From Symbiodinium natans (Eukaryota > Sar > Dinophyceae > Suessiales > Symbiodiniaceae), in the NCBI GenBank assembly GCA_905221605.1, contig CAJNDS010002631.1:62001-126000 (forward strand): DNA of 64,000 bases. Reading direction: 5' to 3'. Under the pieces are notes generated by a model, which did not search any database, was not told the DNA's origin, and was given only the letters and a program-made list of their open reading frames with translations. The stretch's first letter is position 1, and each line of letters starts with the position of its first letter. Below are positions 30,407 to 39,777 of this stretch, in pieces. Made by a program: the position numbers and the translations under genes.

Positions 30407-31612
30407 GTTCAGGGTGATTCCTTAACTAAGGCAGTGTTGTTTTCTTCATTTGGTCTTGTACTTCAGGGTTGATCTTTCATTGACAAGTGGTTTTCGAGCA
30501 GTTTTGGCTAAACCAATCTGTGCTAAGTAAGGCGCAGCTTGGGTGCTTTAAACGCGTCGAGTCATGCTTCCAATGACAAGTAGCCTGAACAGAAAGGTGC
30601 ACAAAGCCAAAATAAGATGCTAGGCTTCAGTGAAGAGTTAGGGCCATGTGGTCCGGGACCTCTAAGTTGTGGGCTTGGATGATTTTGGTGGGCGTGCAGA
30701 CAGTGGGGGCAGTTAGGTCGCAGCATCAAGGTTTTTTTAGCGAATGTCGGATTACAAAAAACATGTGAACGTTGGAAGACACATGAATCATACCATGATA
30801 CAAAAGAATTCCATATACGATGACACAAATGAGGCCTAGAGCTGCAGACCCACGGGGTGAACCTATGCTCTTCTTTCCACTCCTTTGTCCCTCGAACTGC
30901 ATCATGCGAGTCTCAAGTTCCCAAACCCGATATCATCCGCACCTGACACAAGCCCCTGACACCGCACAGACATCTTTCCCCGTGCCCTGTAATTATAAAA
31001 CCGCAGATAGAAGAGTCCAAAAGGCCAAGAACCTGTAACCCTCAGCAAGGCCTCAACCCCTTACAGTATAGGTTTTTTGTTCCACTTACCCTGCTGGTGC
31101 AATATGTAGCAAGTCGTCTCCGGCAGCTGTCAGGATTGGCCTGGATGCGCACCGCTCGGCCTGTTTGGGGACTGCGGCTAGCCCCATCTAGCCCCATTTA
31201 TTCGTGAGCTGACTTGGGGTTTGGGGATATAAGCCTTTTTAGCAGAATGTTTTCTTCGACGTTTTCTTGTTGGATGGCCTTCAAAACGAGTGGCCTAAGT
31301 TTGGGGTTCTTGACATGAATGGTTTTTCGTTGTTTTTTTTTCAGCGAGCGTCTGCGAATACCAACAAGTGTCCAACTCCGTAGATTCTGTTGAGTCGCGT
31401 TGGTCACACTTCGGTCGTCGTAGGACGGTGCTCTTCCACGTCGCAAAATGCTTCCTGTGGCTGTTAATCGTTTCAAGAGGAAGCTTCGTGTTCTCTGTCA
31501 AGCTTAGTTTTGGGAATTGCTGTCACCAAAGCCCGCAGCTTTTCGCCGATTGAATGAGCATGGGTGTTGATGTGGCAGTTCTCTTTTGGACTTCGGAAGG
31601 TGGCTCCCAAAC

Positions 31613-31650
31613 CCTAGCCCTAAACCCTAAACCCTAAACCCTAAACCCCC
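31613..31650 (-). repeat. CCCTAAA array, about 5 units
   Basis: It precedes the terminal-exon candidate at 31672. Confidence 0.9.
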
Positions 31651-31671
31651 TAATCCCGCCCAGCCTCACAG

Positions 31672-31799
31672 TTCCTCTCATCTCCGAGGCTGCCCCTCCA
31701 ATGGAGGCGCCATGCTCGGCTGCTGTGCCAAAGCTGCAACACTCAAATCCCTTCAGATTGCTTTTTCAAATCGAGGCTTTCGCGGTCTTTTCGCGCTGA
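31672..31799 (+). CDS. Terminal-exon candidate after a CCCTAAA array
   Basis: A CCCTAAA array (31613-31648) is followed by CCAGCCTCACAG|. The frame then reads PLISEAAPPMEAPCSAAVPK, then LQHSNPFRLLFQIEAFAVFS R to TGA 31797-31799. The array would supply the pyrimidine-rich 3' part of the intron. The product is unknown. Confidence 0.35.
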
Positions 31800-31933
31800 G
31801 GCTTGAAGGTGCGAGGACCTCCATGGGCATCCGGGGCCCGAATGCAAATCTTAGGAATGCCTCAATTCCCTATAAAGCTTCATCTAGAGCCTGTGAATCC
31901 CACGAATTCTTACGAATGTCCCGAATTCCCCAG

Positions 31934-32132
31934 GCAGCGCAGGACGTCGGCTAGCGCTGCTGCAGATGGAGAGGAGGGTGAAGAACAAGCCGTCACAAGC
32001 AGAAGCAAAATAGAGCACTTGAAGAAGAGCAAGCCTGTTCTGGCAAGCGCATCACCCCTGATAATTCCAACGCTGCTTCAAACCCTGCGTGGAACTTTCC
32101 CAGTGATCGGCCAGGAAGGGCGTCACAATTGA
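31934..32132 (+). CDS. Acidic/basic low-complexity open frame
   Basis: After GAATTCCCCAG| the frame reads RTSASAAADGEEGEEQAVTS, then RSKIEHLKKSKPVLASASPL, to TGA 32130-32132. The acidic patch followed by lysines is typical of disordered nuclear-protein segments. An alternative is splicing near 32045 into another frame. Confidence 0.3.
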
Positions 32133-32343
32133 TGACACCACCCTCCAGTGGCCCGGCTGCGCCAGAGAGGGAGGGCAAGGTGGTAATTTTAAAACCTGGC
32201 AACGGTGTTTCTTGAACTATGTCAGACAGCGTTCCGTTGCTCCAAATGTCACACCCATCTTAATCGAAGCTGCGGCCTACATTGGATTGCAAATCCCATG
32301 CTGGGGTTCCCCGAAAAAATGTGACAACAGCTACAAGTACTAA
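32107..32343 (+). CDS. C-terminal exon-like open frame ending at a telomere-type repeat
   Basis: The 78-codon frame has no internal ATG and runs VTIDDTTLQWPGCA, then NFKTWQRCFLNYVRQRSVAP, NVTPILIEAAAYIGLQIPCW and CDNSYKY. Its TAA (32341-32343) is the first base triplet of a CCCTGAACCCTAAA repeat. Composition is good, and candidate acceptors lie at 32149 (CTCCAG) and nearby. No family was recognised. It overlaps two shorter frames. Confidence 0.3.
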   Translation, partial: SARKGVTIDDTTLQWPGCAREGGQGGNFKTWQRCFLNYVRQRSVAPNVTPILIEAAAYIGLQIPCWGSPKKCDNSYKY

Positions 32344-32403
32344 CCCTGAACCCTAAACCCTAAACCCGCTCTGTGGTTCTGGCATATTCCCTTCAACACA
32401 CAG

Positions 32404-32526
32404 CCAGCCTTTGCAACCCGAAAAGCCTTGACCAGGTACTGCGCCCGCCGCATCCCAGGTGAATGGCCGAATGCCGAGGCACCGCTCACGTCGCTGCGCC
32501 TCTTTCAGACCTGGCGCCCTGGTTGA
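32404..32526 (+). CDS. 41-codon terminal-exon candidate, basic
   Basis: TTCAACACACAG| is followed by PAFATRKALTRYCARRIPGE, then WPNAEAPLTSLRLFQTWRPG and TGA 32524-32526. A short CCCTAAA array (32345-32368) precedes the acceptor. The frame is protein-like; the product is unknown. Confidence 0.35.
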   Translation, partial: PAFATRKALTRYCARRIPGEWPNAEAPLTSLRLFQTWRPG

Positions 32527-32674
32527 AGGAGTCGGGCTGTGCAAGGTCAGGAGTTGTGCACTCGAACCTTGTCGACCAGTGAGTTTCTGCTTGTACTTGC
32601 CTTGACCCAGAGACATCGCGCACGAGGAAAGAGACCACAGTTTCGTTGGGATTCTTACCTTGTTCAGCGTAAAA

Positions 32675-32765
32675 ACCCCTAAACCTAAACCCTAAACCCT
32701 AAACCCCAAACCCTAAACCCCAAACCAACCCTAAACCCTAAACCTTAAACCCCAAACCCTAAACT
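32675..32765 (-). repeat. CCCTAAA/CCCCAAA mixed array
   Basis: CCCTAAA and CCCCAAA units alternate irregularly. It is the left half of a bracket with 32852. Confidence 0.9.
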
Positions 32766-32851
32766 GGCAGTATCTTGAAGTCAGGAACACACAATGGCCC
32801 GTTGAAGGAAGAAAAGCTTCCTGGCAGGCCAGGAGCTCCTAAGTATGCAAA

Positions 32852-32905
32852 TTAGGGTTTAGGGTTTAGGGTTTAGGGTTTAGGGTTTAGGGTTTAGGGT
32901 TTAGG
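32852..32905 (+). repeat. TTTAGGG array, about 7 units
   Basis: The 86-base segment before it holds a possible exon: CTTGAAGTCAG|, frame THNGPLKEEKLPGRPGAPK, donor CCTAA|GTATGC. Confidence 0.9.
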
Positions 32906-33042
32906 AGTCTTCAGTGCACATGCTTGTGAAGTCCACCCAGAATGCAGAATATATTCGGCCTTGTACTCGGTTGAGGGGTTTGGCATGTTATGCCCGAACA
33001 AGCTCTGAGGTGCCTTTGCTGCGTGTGTTTGTGGTTCAAGGA

Positions 33043-33150
33043 CAGTTTCAGGTGGGTAGTTTCCCTTATAAGAGCCTTATAAGAGGCTTATATAAACCTG
33101 ATACTGTTTATAAGAGGCTTATATAAACAGTATCTACCCACCTGAAACTG
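33043..33150. mobile_element. Small element with 17-base perfect inverted ends (family I)
   Basis: CAGTTTCAGGTGGGTAG at 33043-33059 and its exact complement at 33134-33150 enclose a core in which AAGAGGCTTATATAAAC occurs twice and CTTATAAGAG once more. No coding capacity is present. The perfect ends suggest recent activity. Confidence 0.65.
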
Positions 33151-34236
33151 CCCTTAAGTGGTGATTTCATCTGCCAGCCAAGAGTCAGCCAAGAGTCAGC
33201 CAAGAGTCAGCCAAGTGCCCAGGGTAAGGGGGGTATGGAAGTGCTTCGGTAGTCTGGCAGCTTCATCTCTATCCGGAAGTCAGGATTCAGGATTCGGGAG
33301 TGGGGTGACGGCTGTCGTGCTGTTGGGGATGACAGCAGGGCCTCGTTGACTTCGTCCGCACCCACGGTGTCAAAGTTCTCGTCGGAACGCCGGTTACTTG
33401 TGCAACCTGTCAGCAATTGAGGTTCCGAGGTCATTGGTCCTCGTGCAGCCAAGCGTCATCAGCCCGAACCGACTAAGCTAGAACGAAAGGTGTCGGGTCC
33501 CATGCAAGTCTTGACCCTCGCATTACGATCCCACAGCATGAAAAGCCAGGCAGTCCCCGTTTGGTCCCTCCCCCCCTGGCTGTTTTGGACGGAGGTGCAG
33601 AGCACAGTCGAAGCACTTTCAGAGTTTTGGACTTGAGTAGCAGCCCTGAGGACTCTGGAGAAGCTCGTGCTCCAACCCGTAACCCTACTAAACCCTAAAC
33701 CCTAAGGCCCCCAAGGTTGTGGAGAATCGCACTGAAGACCATGTGGTGTGACATCCAGAAGAGCCAAAGTATATCGCATGCGCTCAAGGGCAGTTGGTGC
33801 TTCAGGCACAGTCTTTAGGTACTGACTTGAGGCTTTTATGGCTTCAGGGCCCAGGTTCCAGACTTGGGGGTTTTAAGAGGACTTGAGGTTTGGGGTTCAG
33901 ATTAGCCTCCGAAGAACTTAGACCCAAGCTCTGCTGCAAGCTGCAAGGTATTGGCAGACGACGAGCAGACGTGGGCTTGGACCAAGGAGACGTTCAAGGT
34001 CTACGTTTCCTAAAGTGGGGCTCGGTTGCGCAGTTCAGGCGCAGTTCTCATGGTTCAGGAGTTCGGGATTAGGGCAAGCTTCGTGTTGAAGCTTAATTGC
34101 AACTTAAAGCCTCTCTCAGTGGGGCCACAGCAACCACTGCGTAGGACGCCAGGGCTGGTGCAATTTGGGCACAGGTTTTGGGTGGCTTGCAGTGGTTTTT
34201 TCTGATCCAATGCCCGGATGCCTGAATCCCAGAATG

Positions 34237-34539
34237 CTAAATGGGCTCACAGATGCTGACGGAGCTGTTCAGCCGGGAGAGGCGGTGTCTCAGCGCCCCC
34301 CCCTCCCCTGCACTGCACAGCACGACCCACTGAACCAAATCTTCAACCCCGAAACGAGAACTGAAGAATCGGGTTTTCATCGGGGCGATGGAGCCAAGCT
34401 CGTTGGTCACCTCTAGCAAGTCATCATGAAAGAGAACCGCACAGCAGACGAGGATGGTCTGCCTTTCCCTGTAGTATGACTGTGACACCCCCTGCTGGAT
34501 GGCCATGTCCTTGTGCTTTTCAGGCAAGGTTGGGCGCAT
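34237..34539 (-). CDS. Minus-strand ORF of 100 codons with ATG start
   Basis: ATG (minus) at 34537-34539. The sequence runs MRPTLPEKHKDMAIQQGVSQ, SYYRERQTILVCCAVLFHDD, LLEVTNELGSIAPMKTRFFS and ends SSVSICEPI. It is well mixed, with a hydrophobic ILVCCAVLF core. A C-run (GCGCCCCCCCCT near 34300) lies inside it. No domain was recognised; the + strand has a weaker overlapping frame at 34165-34416. Confidence 0.35.
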   Translation of the reverse strand: MRPTLPEKHKDMAIQQGVSQSYYRERQTILVCCAVLFHDDLLEVTNELGSIAPMKTRFFSSRFGVEDLVQWVVLCSAGEGGALRHRLSRLNSSVSICEPI

Positions 34540-34702
34540 GACCTGGTTGTAGCGTCAGCCCCTGAACTTTGTGGTGCTTTACTGTAACACTAGATCTTTA
34601 GCCTTTTTGGGCTTATTGGGTTTCTTAACAAGGCAGCTAAAAAATAATTTACAGCAACTCTCCTACGTGCAGCCAAGTGAACCTTAGGTTTTGCTTTGAC
34701 AG

Positions 34703-34766
34703 GAGTTTCTCGGCATGGTGGGCCCTGAGAACATCATGGGCCTCGCCATCGGCAACGAGCTGGAGC
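34703..34766 (+). CDS. Short exon with glycosidase-like motif GLAIGNELE
   Basis: After a strong acceptor (TTTTGCTTTGACAG) the frame reads EFLGMVGPENIMGLAIGNEL then E, meeting TGA at 34790-34792 if unspliced. The (I/V)(I/M)GLAxGNE core resembles the beta-strand-4 NE acid/base region of clan GH-A glycoside hydrolases such as GH17 beta-1,3-glucanases. These cleave beta-glucans, and the second residue of NE is the catalytic acid. No clear GT donor follows within the open frame; a GC-type donor, which dinoflagellates tolerate, is possible near 34766. The following sequence is an AAT-type microsatellite, which suits an intron. Only about 22 codons are visible, so the family call rests on one motif. 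Confidence 0.4.
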
Positions 34767-34832
34767 GCAGAGGGCCGTTGACATGATACAGTCCCCTACG
34801 ATGCGCCCCAACAATACTGATAACAATAACAG

Positions 34833-34911
34833 AATAATAATAAAAAAATAATATTAATAATAATAATAATAATAATAATAACATACTAATAATAATAATA
34901 AGAAAAGTCTT
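34833..34911 (+). repeat. (AAT)n microsatellite
   Basis: AATAATAATAATAATAATAA with interruptions. It lies downstream of the GLAIGNELE exon, in its probable intron. Confidence 0.85.
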
Positions 34912-35673
34912 GTAATTGGACTCCCCAGTCGGTGTGCGAGGGGCAATAGCCAGTAGCTGCCTGAGCTGCTTCCCATACTGCTTAGAATGTGAGCCTCGAG
35001 CTGCTTCTGCGGGTCGCCAGCACACCGGTAGAATCCTCGCTGTCCAGCAAATTTCAGACTTCGGGTCTCGGGATGAGCGCAAGTGGCGTCATGCGGTGTC
35101 AGTCGCAACAAGGATGCCTGCGACTGCTTCGACTGCCACAGTATTTACGCAGAGATGCTGCCCCTGTCATCCTTGCGGCCGTGTGCATGATACACAGCAC
35201 GGGAGTCACTTGTGCCGCTCAGGTTTGGTGGGACGCTTGCTTAGGATGCTTGCTTACGACCGAAAGCCATTGAACGAAAGCCTCAAGAGCTCACCGCCGA
35301 AGCAAAGTCGTCAGGAGCTGCTGGCAGACCACGCGGATGAGAAGTGTATAGAGGAGAATCAACCTCAGGGATTGAGCAGCCAGTTTTACCGGCTGGGGGT
35401 CGGTTGCAATGGCTGGCCTAAGCACGGAGAGCGAATGATTGGGAGGTTTGTTCCTAGCCAAATTTCGGGTTTGTGGAGAGATTTAGTGTTGGTCTGTCTA
35501 AAAACCAAGTTCTGAAGCTCCTTACAGGGCTGAATTTTAATTGGACTTGCTCCCCAAGCTTGCCACACCATGCAGTTGAAAGCTCCGCAACGGCGCCCGC
35601 GCGCCGCACGTGCTTGTCGATCTCGCCCCTCGTACCCTGAACGCTGGAACCCCTTAGTGTTGACACGCATTTT

Positions 35674-35784
35674 CTACTAGTTGCTTAAGAACCCCCAAAG
35701 AATATTTTTTAAACAAACTATACTACCTTTATAAGGAAGAACATGTTTTGTTATTGGGGGGTTCTTAAGTTAAGCAATTAGTAG
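35674..35784. mobile_element. MITE-like element, family B copy 2, TSD TTTT
   Basis: CTACTAGTTGCTTAAGAACC and GGTTCTTAAGTTAAGCAATT AGTAG are the ends, with CCTTTATAAGGAAGAACATG in the core. TTTT flanks both sides. The right-hand TTTT plus AG forms the acceptor of the exon candidate at 35791. Confidence 0.75.
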
Positions 35785-35790
35785 TTTTAG

Positions 35791-35873
35791 GGAACGAAAC
35801 AACTCTGAGGAGCTGTGGGAAGGAGGAAGGCTTTGGAAGACCTTCAACCAGCGCCGCGAGGGCTGAGTTAGAG
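35791..35873 (+). CDS. Exon candidate directly after a family B MITE
   Basis: The family B element ends at 35784. The acceptor TTTTAG| follows (the TTTT is the element's target duplication), then NETTLRSCGKEEGFGRPSTS and AARAELE, closed by TTAGAG|GTTTGGG. A TTTAGGG array follows at 35889. Here the target duplication plus two flanking bases forms the 3' splice site. The product is unknown. Confidence 0.35.
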
Positions 35874-35888
35874 GTTTGGGATTGGGGA

Positions 35889-35982
35889 AGGGTTTAGGGT
35901 TTAGGGTTTAGGGTTTAGGGTTAGGGTTTAGGGTTTAGGGTTCAGGGTTCAGGGTTTAGGGTTTAGGGTTTAGGGTTTAGGG
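35889..35982 (+). repeat. TTTAGGG array, about 13 units
   Basis: It includes TTAGGG and TTCAGGG variants and follows the exon candidate 35791-35873. Confidence 0.9.
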
Positions 35983-36241
35983 AGTTGAGGATGTTCCAAG
36001 CCTTCATGGTTGACCGTGCCCCCGCTGTAACCGCCACAAGTTTCAAAGACGTGCCAAAAATGCCGAGGGGTTTGCTTTCAGAAGGGTTTCGGACCTCGCT
36101 TCTTCGTTGTACGTACTTAAACCAATGGGAACCAGTGCCTAGTTTGGGAGGGAACCGTAAACCCCACTCCTTCATGTGGCAAGATCTGACGTACGAACCC
36201 GCCGCCTGAACCGCTGTCGCCGCAGCTTGCTTGGCCCAACT

Positions 36242-36357
36242 CTACTATTTGCGTAAGAACCCCCAAAAAATAGGAAAATCAGATAATCCCAATACTATAT
36301 ATTACCCTTATCAGGAAGAATATGTTTTTTTTTGGGGGGTTCTTAAGCAATTCGTAG
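36242..36357. mobile_element. MITE-like element, family B copy 3, TSD AACT
   Basis: CTACTATTTGCGTAAGAACC and GGGTTCTTAAGCAATTCGTAG are the ends. The tetramer AACT is repeated exactly at 36238-36241 and 36358-36361. It lies upstream of the ankyrin gene exons, probably in or before its 5' introns. Confidence 0.8.
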
Positions 36358-36470
36358 AACTGTCTTCTCAGTTTGCTAGTTCTTGCGCTCTCCTTGCCGG
36401 CATATGGCCTTCCTGCGCGTCTACAGTGCTTCAGGTGGGCAGGTTCGTTTCAAACTACCAGGGCCCTGAA

Positions 36471-36539
36471 CCAGGGTGGGCTATCAGCCCTATAAAGGGC
36501 CTTTTTAAGGGAGTTATAGGGTATGATAGCCCGTCCTGG
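36471..36539. mobile_element. Small inverted-repeat element
   Basis: CCAGGGTGGGCTATCA (36471-36486) and TGATAGCCCGTCCTGG (36524-36539) are inverted repeats with two mismatches around CCCTATAAAGGGCC. It is a single copy here. Confidence 0.5.
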
Positions 36540-36597
36540 AAACAGAAGAGGGTGGTTTCAATAACTCTTCGTGGCCTCACAACTTGGGGCCCAAGAA

Positions 36598-36698
36598 CCC
36601 TAAACCCTAAACCCTAAACCCTAAACCCTAAACCCTAAACCCTAAACCCTAAACCCTAAACCCTAAACCCTAAACCCTAAACCCTAAACCCTAAACCC
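36598..36698 (-). repeat. CCCTAAA array in the 5' intron of the ankyrin gene, about 14 units
   Basis: A perfect run ending about 37 bases before the acceptor CTCTCCATAG of the first recognised ankyrin-gene exon. This is the best-supported intronic array here because the gene identity is clear. Confidence 0.95.
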
Positions 36699-36735
36699 GC
36701 GCCCGAAGCCTCAGGTGGCCTGCTTCTCTCCATAG

Positions 36736-38111
36736 GGGAGGACGAAGCTGATGCGCTGGCCTTCCTCGATGCGGACGCTCATCCTGTGCGAGCGCTGAAG
36801 CGCCGTCTGCAGGGTATCTGTCAGGTGTCGAGGTTCCGGCAAAGGTGTCCTGGCAAAAGCAGAGAAAGCAAGCAAACGACAGTAAGCCCACAGTTGCCGC
36901 GAACCTGATAGAGTGCACTTCTCTGTTCTCTAGAATCTACTCCTAACCACTCCTGAAGGGCATGTAACGGTGTGCTGCTGTGCAGAGATCAGCTCAGGCT
37001 AGTTCATTGCCAGCTAGGTGAATTGCAGGATGATGCCGTGCTGCCACTCCCAACTGACCTGCAGTTGATCCTGATACCCTTTGCCGTTACCAGCGATGGA
37101 GAGGCGTTCCAGCTGTCAGAGGCGGTCGTTCGGAACAATCCGAGGAAGGTTGAAGCTCTTCTGCGACGTCCACTGAATCCCGACGAGACCTACCGAGAGT
37201 GGTTTCCCAGAAGTACGAGTTTTCTCTTCAAGGCGTCTGAACTTGGGCATTTGGAAGTAGCAAAGCTCTTGCTCGAAGCCGGCGCAAACATGGAATCGAC
37301 TGACCAGTGCAAACGAACTCCTTTGTTTGCTGCCTCAGGCGCTGGACACGTGGAGGTTGTTCGACTTATGTTGGATGCCAAGGCCGATAAAGACAAGGTC
37401 GATTCGATGGGGCGGACGCCTCTTACCACCGCCTGCACTGCAAGAAGGGTCGATGTTGTGCGCTTCTTGCTGGAGGCAGGCGCTGATGTGGAGAAGGCCG
37501 ATCGAAGCGGCCAAGCTCCTATCTTTCTGGCCTTGCAGGCCAACGAGCCCCAAATCCTTTCCTTGCTGCTACAGTGGGGTGCAGATAAAGACAAGGCCAG
37601 TCTGGGGGGCTTGACTCCTCTTGCCGCGGCTTGCGAGCAGGGCTCCATGGAAGGCGCGCGCCGCTTGCTGGAGGCTGGTGCGGACAAGGACGCCGCAGCA
37701 TCTGCGCTGCAGCAAACTGCTCTCTTCGTGGCGTGTAAGAGTGGGCACCTGGCCGTTGCCAGGCTCTTGTTGGAGGCAGGTGTGGACAAGGACAAGCCCA
37801 ATGCAGTCGGGCAAACGCCTTTGTTTGCAGCCTGCCAAACTGACCACCTGCCACTTACCCGACTCCTGCTCCATGCTGGTGCAGATAAGAACAAAGCCAA
37901 CACCATTGGGCGGACTCCTCTTACCGTCGCCTGCAGCTGTGGCCATGTGCAGATCGTTCGGCTTCTGCTGGAAGCCAATGCCGACAAGGACAAGGCTGGT
38001 ACAGATGGCCGAACTCCTCTGTCAGCTGCCTACCATTTCCACCAGCACGATGTAATACCACTTCTGGAAGAAGTACCACTACAATCTGAGAAGGAGTCAA
38101 CTTCCGGGTGA
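36736..38111 (+). CDS. Ankyrin-repeat protein, 3' part of a spliced gene (exons 36736-36844 and 36986-38111)
   Basis: This is the one clear gene. The long exon codes for about nine 33-residue ankyrin repeats (from about residue 82 to 371 of its open frame). Each has the TPLxxAC...GHxxVxRLLLEAGADKDK pattern, and the frame ends at TGA 38109-38111. The frame opens at a GTG inside a splice acceptor (GTGCTGCTGTGCAG), so it is not a true start. A preceding exon is visible: 36736-36844 reads ...DADAHPVRALKRRLQ, then RFRQR, an N-terminal signature I associate with dinoflagellate ankyrin proteins. It joins in frame through a GT-AG intron at 36845-36985 (CAAAG|GTGTCC ... TGTGCAG|AGATC). Upstream of that exon (acceptor CTCTCCATAG) the intron holds a CCCTAAA array, so the first exon and ATG lie further upstream and were not found. 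Ankyrin repeats bind protein partners; the partner here is unknown. The minus-strand 267-codon ORF is its shadow. Confidence 0.85.
36845..36985 (+). other. Intron of the ankyrin gene (141 bases, GT-AG)
   Basis: The intron starts GTGTCC after ...RFRQ and an AG, and ends CTGCTGTGCAG. Joining the ends restores an arginine codon and one continuous frame into the DDAVLPLPTDLQL segment and the ankyrin repeats. It contains no telomere-type repeat, unlike the next intron upstream. It is inferred from frame and splice signals only. Confidence 0.65.
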
Positions 38112-38385
38112 GGCCGGATAAGTTAGGGGACGTGGAAGACCCACTTGTGCAGAGCAATCGCTCCCACAAGTTCACAAGTGCCCCTCCGGCCTCGGACCGT
38201 GCAGCTGCGTCAGAAGATGCGCATCGGTTTAAGGGTCTAGTTTCAAGGTGCATGCTCTTCACCGGCAAGCTAGTCTGTCCCCACCTACAATCGGAATGGC
38301 GCATCTGACTTGCTAAGATGCGTACCCCAGCTTCGATATCCTGAAGCAAATTTCTCGACACCGCGTTGGCGTGAGAGCACACCCT

Positions 38386-38456
38386 AACCCCTAAACCCCT
38401 AAACCCCTAAACCCCCAAACCCCTAAATCCCTAAACCCTAAACCCTAAACCCTAAC
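38386..38456 (-). repeat. CCCCTAAA-type array
   Basis: Mostly 8-base CCCCTAAA units, then CCCTAAA. Confidence 0.9.
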
Positions 38457-38570
38457 TTAGGTGTGAGTGAGTTCGACGAGATGGGCTTCTCGCACATCCC
38501 AGTCGCGTGGACATGCAAAGCTTTCCGTCTAGCGTGAGCTCGGCTCGATGTTCTAAATGCGTAATGAAAT

Positions 38571-38681
38571 ACCGAAAGAGCCCACTTCCCCCTAATTAAG
38601 GAATATAGCATAAATTATAAAGGGATCCTTATTATGATTTAAGGAATATTCCCTGAATAAGGGGTATTGGGCTCTTTGGGC
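38571..38681. mobile_element. MITE-like element, family A copy 3 (inverted interior)
   Basis: ACCGAAAGAGCCCACTTCCC and GGGGTATTGGGCTCTTTGGG are the ends. The interior AGGGATCCTTATTATGATTT is the reverse complement of the core in copies 1 and 2, so this copy lies in the other orientation. Confidence 0.75.
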
Positions 38682-38861
38682 ATTTACTGGTGGCGCACAA
38701 TGGGCTCAATCTCAGAATTGTCTTGTTCGGCTACCCTTGCCACTAAGGTGACCAGCGTTTTCACAGCAGCCATTCTGTCCGGGCAGCACGGCTATTCTCA
38801 CCTCTTTGAATCGAGGGAGAACATCAACAACAGCCCTTCAGCCCCCATGAACTTCTGCAAA

Positions 38862-38970
38862 CCCTAAACCCTAAACCCTAAACCCTAAACCCTAAACCCT
38901 AAACCCTAACCCCAAACCCCAAACCCTAAACCCTAAACCCTAAGCCCTAAACCCTAAACCCTAAACCCAC
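38862..38970 (-). repeat. CCCTAAA array, about 15 units
   Basis: CCCCAAA and CCCTAAG variants occur in the middle. Confidence 0.9.
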
Positions 38971-39122
38971 CCCGTGGGCGCGTGTAACCCCAACCTGCAG
39001 GCCTCACACTTTGCGCTTTTGGGGTTGAGGGTTTTGACCATATGTTTTCCCCCAGAATCATTGTCAAAAAGCGGGGCATGTGTCAGTCAACTTCAGCACA
39101 CTTTTCGATCCGGTCCTACATT

Positions 39123-39171
39123 CCTAAACCCTAAACCCTAAACCCTAAACCCTAAACCCTGAACCCTAAAT
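39123..39171 (-). repeat. CCCTAAA array, about 6 units
   Basis: One unit is CCCTGAA. Confidence 0.9.
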
Positions 39172-39777
39172 ATGGCCACCACCCAGCAGCCTTCACTTTA
39201 GAGCCCTGAAGCTGAGAGACCTGAATCTTCGCGTGATCCTCACCAGTACCTCAGGAACTTAAGTTAGAGGCAGGTTGAAGTTATTTTCGTGAGGGCTCAG
39301 AGTCAAAAAGGGATCTGAAGTACAACTTTCCCGTCTAAGGTTCCGAGAGAATGAGTGAAGACCCCAGCCGCGCAACGCTCACTTTGAAAGGAATCCCTTC
39401 ATGGACGTCCCTGGCAAGGCCCTAGTCAACACCTTCCTCCGCCAGGCAACGTGTTGCCCTCAACTGCACCTCTGACTTAACTTTGCGCCAAGTTCATGAG
39501 TAGCTTTTTGGTTGAATGGTCCATAGCGTTCTACAAAGGCGATCGAAGGCTCAATTGTCCACGACTTGGCACCCCAAACACAGCTTCTAGGGGGCAATCT
39601 CTCCCGGGTACGTACGCGCTTGCAAGTGTCCCTAAGCCCAGGCCTCAAGCTTCTTTTGAGGGTTTAGGGGCCAGTGGGGGTTTCGGATTTCGCGGCGTTT
39701 TGGCAGGGATCGTTGATCTTCTTCCCATCTCGGTGCTGGAGCTTCCTGGCCGATCCCAACGCCGAAACCCCCTGCAG

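Noticed and set aside
34916-35515. 199-codon + ORF
   Set aside because: Low-information composition, non-ATG start, no motif; one or two ORFs near this length are expected by chance.
37190-37993. 267-codon minus-strand ORF
   Set aside because: It is the antisense shadow of the ankyrin exon; the regular repeat on the + strand keeps the opposite frame open.
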